Shown: positions 35,049-43,422 of the stretch, in pieces
Numbering within the stretch: the first letter of the stretch is position 1
How the letters are laid out: each line of letters opens with the position of its first letter
Assembly: GCA_964544475.1 (NCBI GenBank)
Contig: CAZJBS010000001.1
Span: 216,519 to 280,518 of the forward strand
Reading direction: 5' to 3'
Origin: CAZJBS01 sp964544475
GTDB taxonomy: Bacteria > CLD3 > SB21
DNA length: 64,000 nt
Notes under the pieces: generated by a model
Seen by the model: the letters and a program-made list of their open reading frames with translations, nothing else
What the model was told of the DNA's origin: nothing
Database searches by the model: none
Translations under genes and position numbers: made by a program

Positions 35049-35915
35049 ATGAAAATCGCGCGCAGACTACTGATTGGTATACTATACGCGGCTCTGTTGC
35101 CTGTATGGTTGCTGGCACAGGACCAGAACAAGGAAGATGAAGAATACCAACGGAAGCTCGAGGAGTGGAAACGGCAGAAAGAGGCTATTGAAAAACAGAA
35201 TCAGGAAAAGCTGAACAGTCTTGGCGCCCAGAAGGGCTCCAAAGCGCGGTTCAAAGCCGGCAATGACTATTTCAAGCAGGGCGACTATGCCGCTGCCGTG
35301 CGTGAATTCCAGGAGGCGATCCGCCTTGATCCCAATTACCAGAGAGCGTATGCGAACCTTGGGCTGGCCTACAAGAAGCTGGGCGATTTCCAAAGCGCCA
35401 TTGCCAACTACGACAAGGCCGTGACCCTGCCTAATGGCGACCGGGAAATAGCGAAGACGGCGCAAAGTTACAAAGTGAATTTGTACATTGATACGAAGGA
35501 ATATAAGAAGGCCATCGAAACGATCGATATCTTTCTCAAGGATGATCCCAAGTCGGACGAGATGCTGTATCTCAAAGGCAAAGTTCTCAAAGATGGTCTG
35601 GGCAAGACGGGCGAGGCGATGCCTTATCTGCGCCAGTCTATCGAAGCCAATGCCAGCAATGCCAAGGCGTATCTGGATCTGGCCGGCTGTCAAAACGTCA
35701 CCGGCGATTACAGCGGCGCCATCGAGAATGCGTTAAAGGGTCTCCAGAATTCCAGGGAGGCTGAAATCACGGCGGCATTGAATTTTGAACTTGGGGATGC
35801 TTATCGCAAGAGCGGCAATACGTCGGAAGCGGTGAAGTACTACACCAATTCGAAAACAAGCCGCCGGTACAGGGATTCCGCCGAATATTGGCTGAAGAGC
35901 CTCGCGCGTCAGTAG
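35049..35915 (+). CDS. Exported TPR protein
   Basis: 288 residues from ATG 35049, preceded by GGGAGG; an upstream open extension would run over the tRNA and is rejected. A signal peptide (about 1-24, LLAQDQ) is followed by a charged coiled-coil segment (about 28-65) and four to six TPR units (GNDYFKQGDYAAAVREFQEAI, AYANLGLAYKKLGDFQSAI, AYLDLAGCQNVTGDYSGAI). Localisation should be periplasmic or outer-membrane associated. Function unknown. Confidence 0.82.
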   Translation: MKIARRLLIGILYAALLPVWLLAQDQNKEDEEYQRKLEEWKRQKEAIEKQNQEKLNSLGAQKGSKARFKAGNDYFKQGDYAAAVREFQEAIRLDPNYQRAYANLGLAYKKLGDFQSAIANYDKAVTLPNGDREIAKTAQSYKVNLYIDTKEYKKAIETIDIFLKDDPKSDEMLYLKGKVLKDGLGKTGEAMPYLRQSIEANASNAKAYLDLAGCQNVTGDYSGAIENALKGLQNSREAEITAALNFELGDAYRKSGNTSEAVKYYTNSKTSRRYRDSAEYWLKSLARQ

Positions 35916-35924
35916 GAATACCCA

Positions 35925-36233
35925 ATGGCAGAATTGATTGAAGGATGGGTCGTCGTCAAGGTTGTCAATTACGAACACCAGGCGGAGATTATCAGCGACC
36001 AGTTGACGGCGGCCGGCATTGAGAATACCGTTCTGTCACAGAAGGACTCCGTCAATGTCGTCTGGGTGGGGGATCTGTCCGAAATCAAGATTCTGGTGCC
36101 CCAGGAAAAGGAGTCCGAAGCCGCGACCTTGATACAGGACCTGACCTTGCCGGAGATGGAGTTGACCGAAGAAGATGATGTGGGTGATGCAGAGGAATCC
36201 GACGACGACGACGGGGAAGAACAGGAAAGATGA
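35925..36233 (+). CDS. DUF2007 family small protein
   Basis: 102 residues. The start MAELIEGWVVVKVVNYEHQAEI and the segments ISDQLTAAGIENTVL and ILVPQEKESEAATLI have the pattern of DUF2007, a small alpha/beta (ACT-like) domain sometimes labelled putative signal transducing protein. The last 25 residues are almost all Asp and Glu. No function is established. It lies 9 bp after the TPR gene and 9 bp before mqnA. Confidence 0.75.
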   Translation: MAELIEGWVVVKVVNYEHQAEIISDQLTAAGIENTVLSQKDSVNVVWVGDLSEIKILVPQEKESEAATLIQDLTLPEMELTEEDDVGDAEESDDDDGEEQER

Positions 36234-36242
36234 ACGCTTGCC

Positions 36243-37085
36243 ATGACCGACGTGCCGGCTAGACTCTGCGCCGTTGAATATCTCAACACCGTTCCCATTA
36301 CATACGGTCTCGAACAAAACCGGCTGGTGCACCGATTCAATATCGAATATGCCAGCCCGGCCGTGTGCGCCGATCGCCTTCGCCATGGTCAGGCCGATGT
36401 GGCGTTGATTCCTTCCATAGAGTATTCCCACATCCGCGGCTATCGAAATCTTCGCATCGTGCCGGACATTGCCGTGACTTCTCATGGACAGGTAAAAAGC
36501 GTGTCTTTGTTTTTCAACCGGGGCCTGCAGGACATTCGACGCATTGGTGTTGACCAAAACAGCCGGACATCCGTGGCCCTCCTTCAAATTATTCTCCGCG
36601 AAAAATACGATATCGAGGCGGAACTGGTGCCAATGATTCCCGATGTGCAGCGTATGCTTGCCGAGGCGGACGGAGCTCTGATCATTGGCGATCGGGCACT
36701 CGATCTCGCGGATCGTATGGACAATTATTTGGACCTGGGGGATGAATGGGATGACCTTACGAACGGTCTTCCGTTTGTTTATTCCATGTGGGCCGGTCTG
36801 GACGGCGCGCTGACAAACCGTGATGTGGAAACGTTGATCCGTTCACGGGACCTCGGGTTGTCCACCGTGGGCACGATTGCCCGCGACTTTGCGGCCGCGC
36901 ACCCTTCGTCGGGACATTCGGCAGATTACTTTGCCGCGTATCTGACGGACCACATCCAGTTTCATCTTGGAAAGTCGGAACTGGAAGGCTTGAAAGAGTA
37001 CTACACGTATTGTTATTATTACGGCTTGATAGATGAGATTCCTGAATTTCTATTCTATCCAACCATGGAATCTGCTGTCAAATAA
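36243..37085 (+). CDS. mqnA: Chorismate dehydratase of the futalosine menaquinone pathway
   Basis: 280 residues with CAVEYLNTVPITYGL near the start, GQADVALIPSIEY and LIIGDRALDL, the substrate-binding features of MqnA (a periplasmic-binding-protein fold used as a cytoplasmic enzyme). MqnA converts chorismate to 3-enolpyruvylbenzoate, the first step of menaquinone synthesis by the futalosine route. Other mqn genes are not in the window, but a UbiE/MenG methyltransferase, which acts last in the pathway, lies at 48069-48866. Confidence 0.9.
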   Translation: MTDVPARLCAVEYLNTVPITYGLEQNRLVHRFNIEYASPAVCADRLRHGQADVALIPSIEYSHIRGYRNLRIVPDIAVTSHGQVKSVSLFFNRGLQDIRRIGVDQNSRTSVALLQIILREKYDIEAELVPMIPDVQRMLAEADGALIIGDRALDLADRMDNYLDLGDEWDDLTNGLPFVYSMWAGLDGALTNRDVETLIRSRDLGLSTVGTIARDFAAAHPSSGHSADYFAAYLTDHIQFHLGKSELEGLKEYYTYCYYYGLIDEIPEFLFYPTMESAVK

Positions 37086-37111
37086 CGGGATCCAACCGGA
37101 GATTGATTACG

Positions 37112-37750
37112 ATGTCACTTGAATTGTGGGAAAAGCGGATTATTAAAGATGCGCAGGGCCAGCGCCGCCGATTCGGCTATTTCAATGCCGCCACAAACGG
37201 GATGGGCCATTACCTCGAGTTTGTGGAAATCAGCGGCCCCGAAAATGAGCGGCAATTGACGTTTCGAAGCGAGGTTGGCGAAGGCTCGCTCTGGCTGTGT
37301 TCCGATGACGGCCGCGTACGCGATCCTTTCCTGCGCGGAGCCTGGTTTCTCGGCCGGATGACTCGTCACGGGCAACCATGTCTGGTTCGTTTCCGCTTCA
37401 TGGATGAAATTTCCGGCGGCAGCGAGCAAGGCACACGTATTTTCACGCAGTGGCAGCATGGTGAGTGGAAGAAATTTCCGCGACAGACGATTGAAGGAAA
37501 GTTGATAGATGCGGAACCGAATTTCTATTTTGGATGGAGCGTCAACGGTAACGCCTATCACCACGAGCCCAAGCCCGAACTGCCGGCGGAGGAAAAGAAG
37601 GAAGTCAAAAAGGCGCCCAAGACGTTTGGAGGAACGGCTTCCACGGCGGAAACAACGGAAGTGAAAACGGAAGAACCGGCCGTCAAGAAGCCGAAAGTCT
37701 TTGTGCCAAAGACCAAGCCGGCTGTGGAACCGCCGTCATCCGGCACATGA
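37112..37750 (+). CDS. Uncharacterised protein with lysine/proline/threonine-rich tail
   Basis: 212 residues from the ATG at 37112 (GGAG lies 10 bases upstream; a TTG three codons earlier is possible). Residues 1-150 look folded, beta-rich and aromatic (RRFGYFNAATNGMGHYLEF, SLWLCSDDGRVRDP, FTQWQHGEWKKFPRQ). From about 150 the sequence is low-complexity with repeated K, P, E, T (PELPAEEKKEVKKAPK), probably disordered. No signal peptide. I do not recognise the family; it follows mqnA by 26 bp. Confidence 0.65.
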   Translation: MSLELWEKRIIKDAQGQRRRFGYFNAATNGMGHYLEFVEISGPENERQLTFRSEVGEGSLWLCSDDGRVRDPFLRGAWFLGRMTRHGQPCLVRFRFMDEISGGSEQGTRIFTQWQHGEWKKFPRQTIEGKLIDAEPNFYFGWSVNGNAYHHEPKPELPAEEKKEVKKAPKTFGGTASTAETTEVKTEEPAVKKPKVFVPKTKPAVEPPSSGT

Positions 37751-37824
37751 GCGGTTGCTTTTGTAGACGGTTTTTCGTAACCTGACGATGAATACCCATT
37801 GATGATTTGAGCGAAAGTCGGCGC

Positions 37825-38421
37825 ATGGATGTGCAGGTTGAAATAAAGTGGATCGTTGAGGATGAGCAGAGCAGCGGCTTCATTCTGCAACTTGCCGAAG
37901 TCAACTCCGAACGAAGCCGGGTTTTGCCGGTCGTCATCGGAGCACCGGAAGCCCATGCCATCGCCCTGGAATTGCAGGGCATCAAACCCTTCCGGCCTTT
38001 CACACACGATCTGGCCGTTCAAATTCTCGAAGCGCTTGACGCGGAAGTCGTCAAAGTCGTCATCACCGAACTTAACAAGAACACGTTTTTCGCGTCTATT
38101 TTTCTCAACAGCAACAGCATCGGTGAACAAATCATCGACGCGCGTCCGTCGGACGCCATCGCGATTGCCATACGGGTCAGCGCGCCCATTTATGTCAATG
38201 AAGAGGTGATGAGCGTGGCTTCGCTTGAGATGGACGCGCAGAGCAGCACGCTTGTCCGTCCACGGGCCGCTGAGCCGGACGCCGAATACGACCCGGAGGC
38301 CTCGCAAAGCAAGATCGGCAAGTTGGAACAGGAGTTGCAGAAAGCCATTGAATCCGAGAACTACGAATTGGCTGCCAAATTGCGCGACAGCATTGCCCTT
38401 TTGAAAGCCCGGTCCAAGTAA
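37825..38421 (+). CDS. Bifunctional-nuclease (DUF151) family protein with UvrB/C-type motif
   Basis: 198 residues from ATG 37825; a TTG at 37807 is an alternative start. Residues 1-130 match the DUF151/bifunctional nuclease domain: LPVVIGAPEAHAIALEL, RPFTHDL, FFASIFL and DARPSDAIAIAIR. Residues about 160-195 form a UVR motif (KIGKLEQELQKAIESENYEL, AAKLRDSIALLK), a helical hairpin known from UvrB, UvrC and McsA. The DUF151-UVR combination is common in bacteria, but its nuclease role has been shown for few members. Confidence 0.85.
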   Translation: MDVQVEIKWIVEDEQSSGFILQLAEVNSERSRVLPVVIGAPEAHAIALELQGIKPFRPFTHDLAVQILEALDAEVVKVVITELNKNTFFASIFLNSNSIGEQIIDARPSDAIAIAIRVSAPIYVNEEVMSVASLEMDAQSSTLVRPRAAEPDAEYDPEASQSKIGKLEQELQKAIESENYELAAKLRDSIALLKARSK

Positions 38422-38441
38422 TCTTCCCTCACGGGCCGCCC

Positions 38442-40037
38442 ATGTTTATTCTCGCCCGATACGTTATCCGAGAGCACATCGGCCCATTTTTCTTTGCCTT
38501 TTCCATCATCACCTCCATGCTGGTTCTCAATTTTGTTCTGCAGGCGATGCGGTATATCATCGGCAAAGGCATTTCGATGACGATCATTCTGGAATACATC
38601 GTCTACAATCTGGCGTGGATCGTGGTTCTGGTGGTGCCCATGTCGATTCTGGTCGCCACCATTATGGCTTTCGGCCGGTTCGCTTCCGACAATGAGGTCA
38701 CCGCCATGAAAGCCGGCGGCATACATTTCTACCGATTGATCATTCCGGTTGCGCTATGTGCGGTTGTGGTCACCTATCTGCTCGTTCAATTCAACGACCG
38801 TGTGTTACCATTGGCCAACCACAAAGCACGGGTCCTGAAGAAAAACATTCAGACGAAACGGCCCACGTTGTCGATAGAACCGGGGGTCTTTCTCGAAGGC
38901 ATCGATAATTTCCATCTTATCATCGAAAACAAGGACGAACTTGGATCCGGTATTTACGGGGTCACGATTTTTGATAAATCCAACCGCGACGTGACGCGCT
39001 CCATTACGGCCGAAAAGGGCACGCTCGAAATGGACGAAGTGAATGAGGCCATGATTCTGACTTTGGAAAACGGAGAAATTCACGAAACCAATCCCAAATC
39101 ACTGGAAATGTACCAACGCGTTGTATTCCAGAGACACCGGGTTATCATCCCTGTTGAAAACATGACCCTCAAGAAAGATGACGAGACCTTCTACAACGAA
39201 CGTGAAAAAACCATCGGCCAGTTGATGGAAGAAGTCGGCCGCCACCGGCGCGAGCGAAACCAGCTCATTCAGCGCGTGATCGGCTTTCTCGAACAAGACC
39301 CGAGCCTTGCGGCCGGCTTGGATGAAAAGCACCGCAAGGCCGTCCAACGTCTGGTCTTCGGGGGGAATCTGTTTGATGAAATCAGCGATCATTTTGTCGA
39401 ATTGAATCTGCAATCGCAACGACGGATGGATTCGTCGCGAACGGTGCTTGATCCGGCCGTCGCCGACCTGGTCGACCGGATTTTCCGGGATTCCGTCTTG
39501 CAGGATTCGCTCCGAAAGAACCGCGCATTTGACAGGTCGGTAACGATACCGCCCGTCATCCGACGGGCCGATTCATTGAGACCCAAATCATTGGAAGTTC
39601 GCGACACTGTTAGAACGGCGGCCGTGACCGTGCAACAGGTGGGTTCGGGACTGAATTCCGCCTCCAGTTATCAACGACAGATGGATCAACTGATGGTGGA
39701 GGTGAACAAGAAATATTCCATACCGGTGGCGTGTTTGGTGTTCGTATTGATCGGCGCGCCCATCGGTGTGAAAGCCCGCCGCGGAAACCTGGGTATTGCC
39801 GGAGGCATCAGCCTCTTTTTCTTCATTGCGTATTACTTTTGTCTTGTGCTCGGCGAAGATTATGCGGATCGGCAACTGTTGAATCCTTTTTTTGCCATGT
39901 GGTTTCCGAACATGGCGTTGGGGGCCATCGGCCTCTTCCTGACGTATCAGACAGCGTCGGAGCGTTCCTTCGGGTTCTCATTTGTCAAAGATGGCATGCT
40001 TTTGATTGTGAGTGTTATCAGGAGGCGCCGTGGATAA
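38442..40037 (+). CDS. LptF/LptG family permease of LPS export
   Basis: 531 residues with the YjgP/YjgQ layout: three N-terminal transmembrane helices (about 15-40, 55-80, 100-120), a large periplasmic beta-jellyroll region and three C-terminal helices (about 430-515). LVVPMSILVATIMAFGRFASDNEVTAMKAGG-like sequence includes the conserved coupling-helix region (SDNEVTAMKAGG), which meets the LptB ATPase. The periplasmic part is about 130 residues longer than in E. coli LptF (366 residues), with a charged stretch near 245-390. Whether it is LptF or LptG is undecidable. It overlaps rlmB by 8 bp. Confidence 0.87.
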   Translation: MFILARYVIREHIGPFFFAFSIITSMLVLNFVLQAMRYIIGKGISMTIILEYIVYNLAWIVVLVVPMSILVATIMAFGRFASDNEVTAMKAGGIHFYRLIIPVALCAVVVTYLLVQFNDRVLPLANHKARVLKKNIQTKRPTLSIEPGVFLEGIDNFHLIIENKDELGSGIYGVTIFDKSNRDVTRSITAEKGTLEMDEVNEAMILTLENGEIHETNPKSLEMYQRVVFQRHRVIIPVENMTLKKDDETFYNEREKTIGQLMEEVGRHRRERNQLIQRVIGFLEQDPSLAAGLDEKHRKAVQRLVFGGNLFDEISDHFVELNLQSQRRMDSSRTVLDPAVADLVDRIFRDSVLQDSLRKNRAFDRSVTIPPVIRRADSLRPKSLEVRDTVRTAAVTVQQVGSGLNSASSYQRQMDQLMVEVNKKYSIPVACLVFVLIGAPIGVKARRGNLGIAGGISLFFFIAYYFCLVLGEDYADRQLLNPFFAMWFPNMALGAIGLFLTYQTASERSFGFSFVKDGMLLIVSVIRRRRG

Positions 40038-40794
40038 GAGAAGCGATAAGATGCTTTACGGCCGGCGTCCCGTCATCGAGGCCATCGAGGGCGGCGTCGG
40101 ACTCCGTGAAATCTGGATAGCCGTCAACGCGAGGGCATCGCTCAAAGCGGAAGTGGCGTCCGCGGCGAAATCGAAAAAATGCAGGGTACGGGAGGTTCCG
40201 ATAGGGGATATTCAACGGCGGCTGCCGAACGCCAATCACCAGGGCGTCGTCGGTTTTCTGATCGAGGCGGAATTCCAATACGTGGAGGTGGAAGACATTC
40301 TGTTGTACGCGGCGCAGTGCGGAGAAAAACCGCTCGTGGCCGTGCTTGATGAAATCACCGATCCGCACAACCTCGGCGCCATCCTTCGCAGCGCCGAATG
40401 CGCCGGATTTCATGGCATCGTGGTTCCGAAACATCACGCCGCCCAGGTCAACGCGACCGTCATGAAGACATCGGCGGGGGCGGCGGCCCACTTGCGAATC
40501 GCCCAGGCTACGAATCTCGTGAGGACCATGGAAGAAATGAAGGAAGCGGGACTGTGGATTTTCGGCGCCGACATGGACGGAGAAAAAAACCATTGGGACG
40601 CGGATTTGACGGGCCCAACGGCCATCGTCATCGGCAGCGAGGGACGGGGCATGCGGAGATTGGTCTCCGAACATTGCGACGTTCGATTGCGCATACCTGT
40701 TGGTGGCAAGATTCAATCGCTCAATGCCTCCGTTGCCGCCGGCATTCTTTTCTTTGAGGCGGTTCGCCAGCGGTCGAAGGGAAACGTCTCATGA
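40030..40794 (+). CDS. rlmB: 23S rRNA (guanosine-2'-O)-methyltransferase RlmB-like
   Basis: 254 residues from a GTG at 40030 placed 4 bases after AGGAGG. The N-terminal substrate-binding domain starts MLYGRRPVIEAIEGG. The SPOUT catalytic domain has DPHNLGAILRSAECAGFHG (motif 1), IGSEGRGMRRLV (motif 2) and IPVGGKIQSLNASVAAGI (motif 3), the knot of the TrmH/RlmB family. RlmB methylates G2251 of 23S rRNA. Its start overlaps the lptF/G stop, and its end overlaps the DCC gene by 4 bp. Confidence 0.9.
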   Translation: MDKRSDKMLYGRRPVIEAIEGGVGLREIWIAVNARASLKAEVASAAKSKKCRVREVPIGDIQRRLPNANHQGVVGFLIEAEFQYVEVEDILLYAAQCGEKPLVAVLDEITDPHNLGAILRSAECAGFHGIVVPKHHAAQVNATVMKTSAGAAAHLRIAQATNLVRTMEEMKEAGLWIFGADMDGEKNHWDADLTGPTAIVIGSEGRGMRRLVSEHCDVRLRIPVGGKIQSLNASVAAGILFFEAVRQRSKGNVS

Positions 40795-41204
40795 CGGATC
40801 CGGTGGAGGGCAAATCCCTCGTGCTATTTGACGGAGTATGCAATCTCTGCCAGGCTTCCGTACAGTTCATTATTCGTCACGACCACCAGGAGCGGTTTGT
40901 TTTTGCCTCCCTGCAGTCCGAAGCCGGACGTGACAGGCTGGCGCGCTTCCAACTGCCGGCGGACCAGCTGGACACTTTTGTTTTGATTGAAAACGGGAAA
41001 TGCCATACAAGATCGACGGCCGCCCTTCGGGTGTTGTTGGGTTTGGGAGGCTGGTTCCGTCCGGCCTTCGCTTTGATCGTTCTGCCAAAGCCGCTCCGGG
41101 ACGGGATCTACCGATGGGTGGCGTCCAACCGGTACCGGTGGTTTGGTAAAAAGGATCATTGCATGGTCCCCACGCCTCAATTGAAAAAGCGATTTGTGGA
41201 GTGA
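40791..41204 (+). CDS. DCC family thiol-disulfide oxidoreductase (DUF393)
   Basis: 137 residues beginning with LVLFDGVCNLCQASVQF, in which DGVCNLC carries the D-x-x-C-x-x-C motif naming the family. FASLQSEAGRD and ALRVLLGLGGWFR follow as in other members. Thought to be a thioredoxin-like oxidoreductase; few members are characterised. It is the last gene before a clear terminator. Confidence 0.87.
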   Translation: MTDPVEGKSLVLFDGVCNLCQASVQFIIRHDHQERFVFASLQSEAGRDRLARFQLPADQLDTFVLIENGKCHTRSTAALRVLLGLGGWFRPAFALIVLPKPLRDGIYRWVASNRYRWFGKKDHCMVPTPQLKKRFVE

Positions 41205-41266
41205 TGGCCGGTCGGGGACGGCTTGATTTTGGAATGGTATTCAACTACATTGGCGCCGGATGTGGT

Positions 41267-41300
41267 ACCAGCCAGAGCAGTACGGTCAGGCTGGTTTTTT
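41267..41300 (+). terminator. Rho-independent terminator after the lptF/G-rlmB-DCC operon
   Basis: A 7-bp stem ACCAGCC (41267-41273) / GGCTGGT (41289-41295) with a 15-base loop is followed by TTTTT. It stands 63 bp after the DCC stop and 30 bp before the helicase start. Confidence 0.75.
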
Positions 41301-41329
41301 GTTGCAGAAATGATTGAAAAAGGGCCCAC

Positions 41330-43339
41330 GTGACCGACCGGGACGATAAGTCATTTTTTGAATCCATTGAAGTGCCGCAGGAGGGGCATCGCGAGACGGT
41401 CGCACCGTCTGCCGGGCCGGCAAAATCGGACAAAGAGCGCTTTGAATGGCTGGAAATCCCATCTCCCAAAGCCTTCACTCAACGTTTTAAGACGGAGGCC
41501 CGCGCGGTCACGTCCAAGCGCTGCCCGCGGTGTGGCTGGCTTGATCGCAGTACGGTTGTGGAGTGTTTCCGGTGCGGCTATGATTTTCATACCAATGACA
41601 TGCACCTCGATTTCTTCAAACAGGAAGACATCGAATTGCCCGCGGTCGACATCAAGGTGGACATGTCTTTCGAGAAGATCCTGTCCCGGCGTTCGTATGA
41701 TACACTCGCGGTTTACCAATTGCGGCTGGAAGCGGAGCGGCTGAGTCTGATCAGCGGCTTTGACCGGCTGATTTCGGTCAATGACGCCAACATAACCCAT
41801 TATGACTATCAGATCAACACCGCCCTCGAAGCCTTGCAGCGCATGCGCGGACAGGTCTTGCTGGCCGATGAGGTCGGATTGGGAAAAACAATCGAAGCGG
41901 GACTGATCGCCAAAGAATTGATAGAGCGCAACCTGGCCAAAACGATACTGATTCTGACGCCGGCCTCATTGGTGGGCCAGTGGCAGGATGAGATGTTCGT
42001 CAAGTTTGGCGAATTGTTTGTGGTACCTCAAAGCGCCGAAGACTGGAAGAAGCCAAAGCTGATTGCATCCATAGATTTTGCCAAACGAAAGGAAGGATCA
42101 TCGGAAGTATTGTCCAGGGAATTCGATCTTCTGATTGTTGATGAGGCGCATCGGCTCAAACACCGCGGTACCATCGGATTCAAGTTCGTCAATCGTATAA
42201 AGAAGAAGTACGTTTTGCTCCTCACGGCCACGCCAGTTCACAACGATTTGACGGAATTGTACAGTTTGATTACGATCTTGAAACCGGGGCTTTTCGGCAC
42301 GATTCGGTCTTTCAAGAGGAAGTTCATGATGAAAGACGATCCGAGACTGCCGAACAACGAGGACCAGCTGAAGCACATTCTTCAGGAAGTCATGATCAGA
42401 AATCGGCGCGACAAGGTGGGGATCAGCCTGCCACCGAGACGGGCGGCCACCTACCACCTCGAGTTGTCCGATGTTGAGAAGGAGCTCTACAGTCAGGTCA
42501 CCGACTACGTACGCGATGAATTCCGCCGCGACGCCGATGTCGGCACCCATGCCCTCTCCCTGATCACGCTTCAGCGTGAGGTTTGCAGCAGTCCTCAGGC
42601 GACCAGACACACATTGCAGAATCTCCTGAAGCGTGACTATGCGGTCAGAACCAAGGATAGACTGGACGATTTTGTGGGACTTTGTGACGCCGTGACGGTC
42701 AGCCGTAAGAGCGCCGCGACGATAGAATTGTTGAAGCGCTTCCCGGACAAGACGATTATTTTCGTAGAATTTATCGATACCATGAAACAACTCAAAACCG
42801 AGCTTGAGAAGGAGGGCTTTACCGTAGAACTGTTTCATGGGGGGTTGGCCGGCACCCAGGCCCGGCGGGACGCCATCCATCGTTTCCGGGATTCCAAACA
42901 GATTCTGATCAGCACCCAGGCCGGGGGCGAAGGTCTGAATCTTCAATTTTGCCGTCAGATCATCAACTACGATCTTCCATGGAATCCCATGCGGGTCGAA
43001 CAGCGTATAGGAAGGGTTCATCGCCTCGGTCAGGAAAAAGAAGTGTTTGTTTTCAACCTGTCCGTGGCGCAGACGATTGAAGCGCGGATTCTTGAACTTC
43101 TCTCCAACAAAATCCGTATGTTTGAATTGGTGATTGGCGAGCTGGATATCATACTCGGCGACATCGAAGCGGACAAGTCCTTCGAGCAGAAATTGATTGA
43201 TATTTTCCTCAGGACACGGAGCGAAGCGGAAATGGCGCAGAAATTCGAACACTTTGGGGATGAGTTGTACCGGGCACGAAAGAAATACGAGAAAGTTCGG
43301 GAAAATCAGGAAATCCTGTCGGATCTGGTGGATGTTTGA
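41330..43339 (+). CDS. SNF2/RapA-type DEAH helicase with N-terminal zinc ribbon
   Basis: 669 residues from GTG 41330. The N-terminal part holds two CxxC pairs (CPRCGWLDRSTVVECFRCGY, about residues 64-83), a zinc ribbon. The helicase core has motif I LLADEVGLGKTIEAGL, motif II LLIVDEAHRLKH (DEAH), motif III LLLTATPVHND, and in the second RecA-like lobe STQAGGEGLNLQFC, then VEQRIGRVHRLGQ (motif VI). This is the Swi2/Snf2 group close to RapA/HepA, ATP-driven translocases that act on duplex DNA or on RNA polymerase complexes. No nuclease or methylase gene that would mark a defence island lies nearby; the next gene is porX-like. Confidence 0.87.
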   Translation: MTDRDDKSFFESIEVPQEGHRETVAPSAGPAKSDKERFEWLEIPSPKAFTQRFKTEARAVTSKRCPRCGWLDRSTVVECFRCGYDFHTNDMHLDFFKQEDIELPAVDIKVDMSFEKILSRRSYDTLAVYQLRLEAERLSLISGFDRLISVNDANITHYDYQINTALEALQRMRGQVLLADEVGLGKTIEAGLIAKELIERNLAKTILILTPASLVGQWQDEMFVKFGELFVVPQSAEDWKKPKLIASIDFAKRKEGSSEVLSREFDLLIVDEAHRLKHRGTIGFKFVNRIKKKYVLLLTATPVHNDLTELYSLITILKPGLFGTIRSFKRKFMMKDDPRLPNNEDQLKHILQEVMIRNRRDKVGISLPPRRAATYHLELSDVEKELYSQVTDYVRDEFRRDADVGTHALSLITLQREVCSSPQATRHTLQNLLKRDYAVRTKDRLDDFVGLCDAVTVSRKSAATIELLKRFPDKTIIFVEFIDTMKQLKTELEKEGFTVELFHGGLAGTQARRDAIHRFRDSKQILISTQAGGEGLNLQFCRQIINYDLPWNPMRVEQRIGRVHRLGQEKEVFVFNLSVAQTIEARILELLSNKIRMFELVIGELDIILGDIEADKSFEQKLIDIFLRTRSEAEMAQKFEHFGDELYRARKKYEKVRENQEILSDLVDV

Positions 43340-43422
43340 AATCGTCATTGGTGACAGAGGAGACAGCCGACTTACGTTGATACCGCGTTTTCTTTTCTAC
43401 CCATTCAAAAAGGATCGGAATC

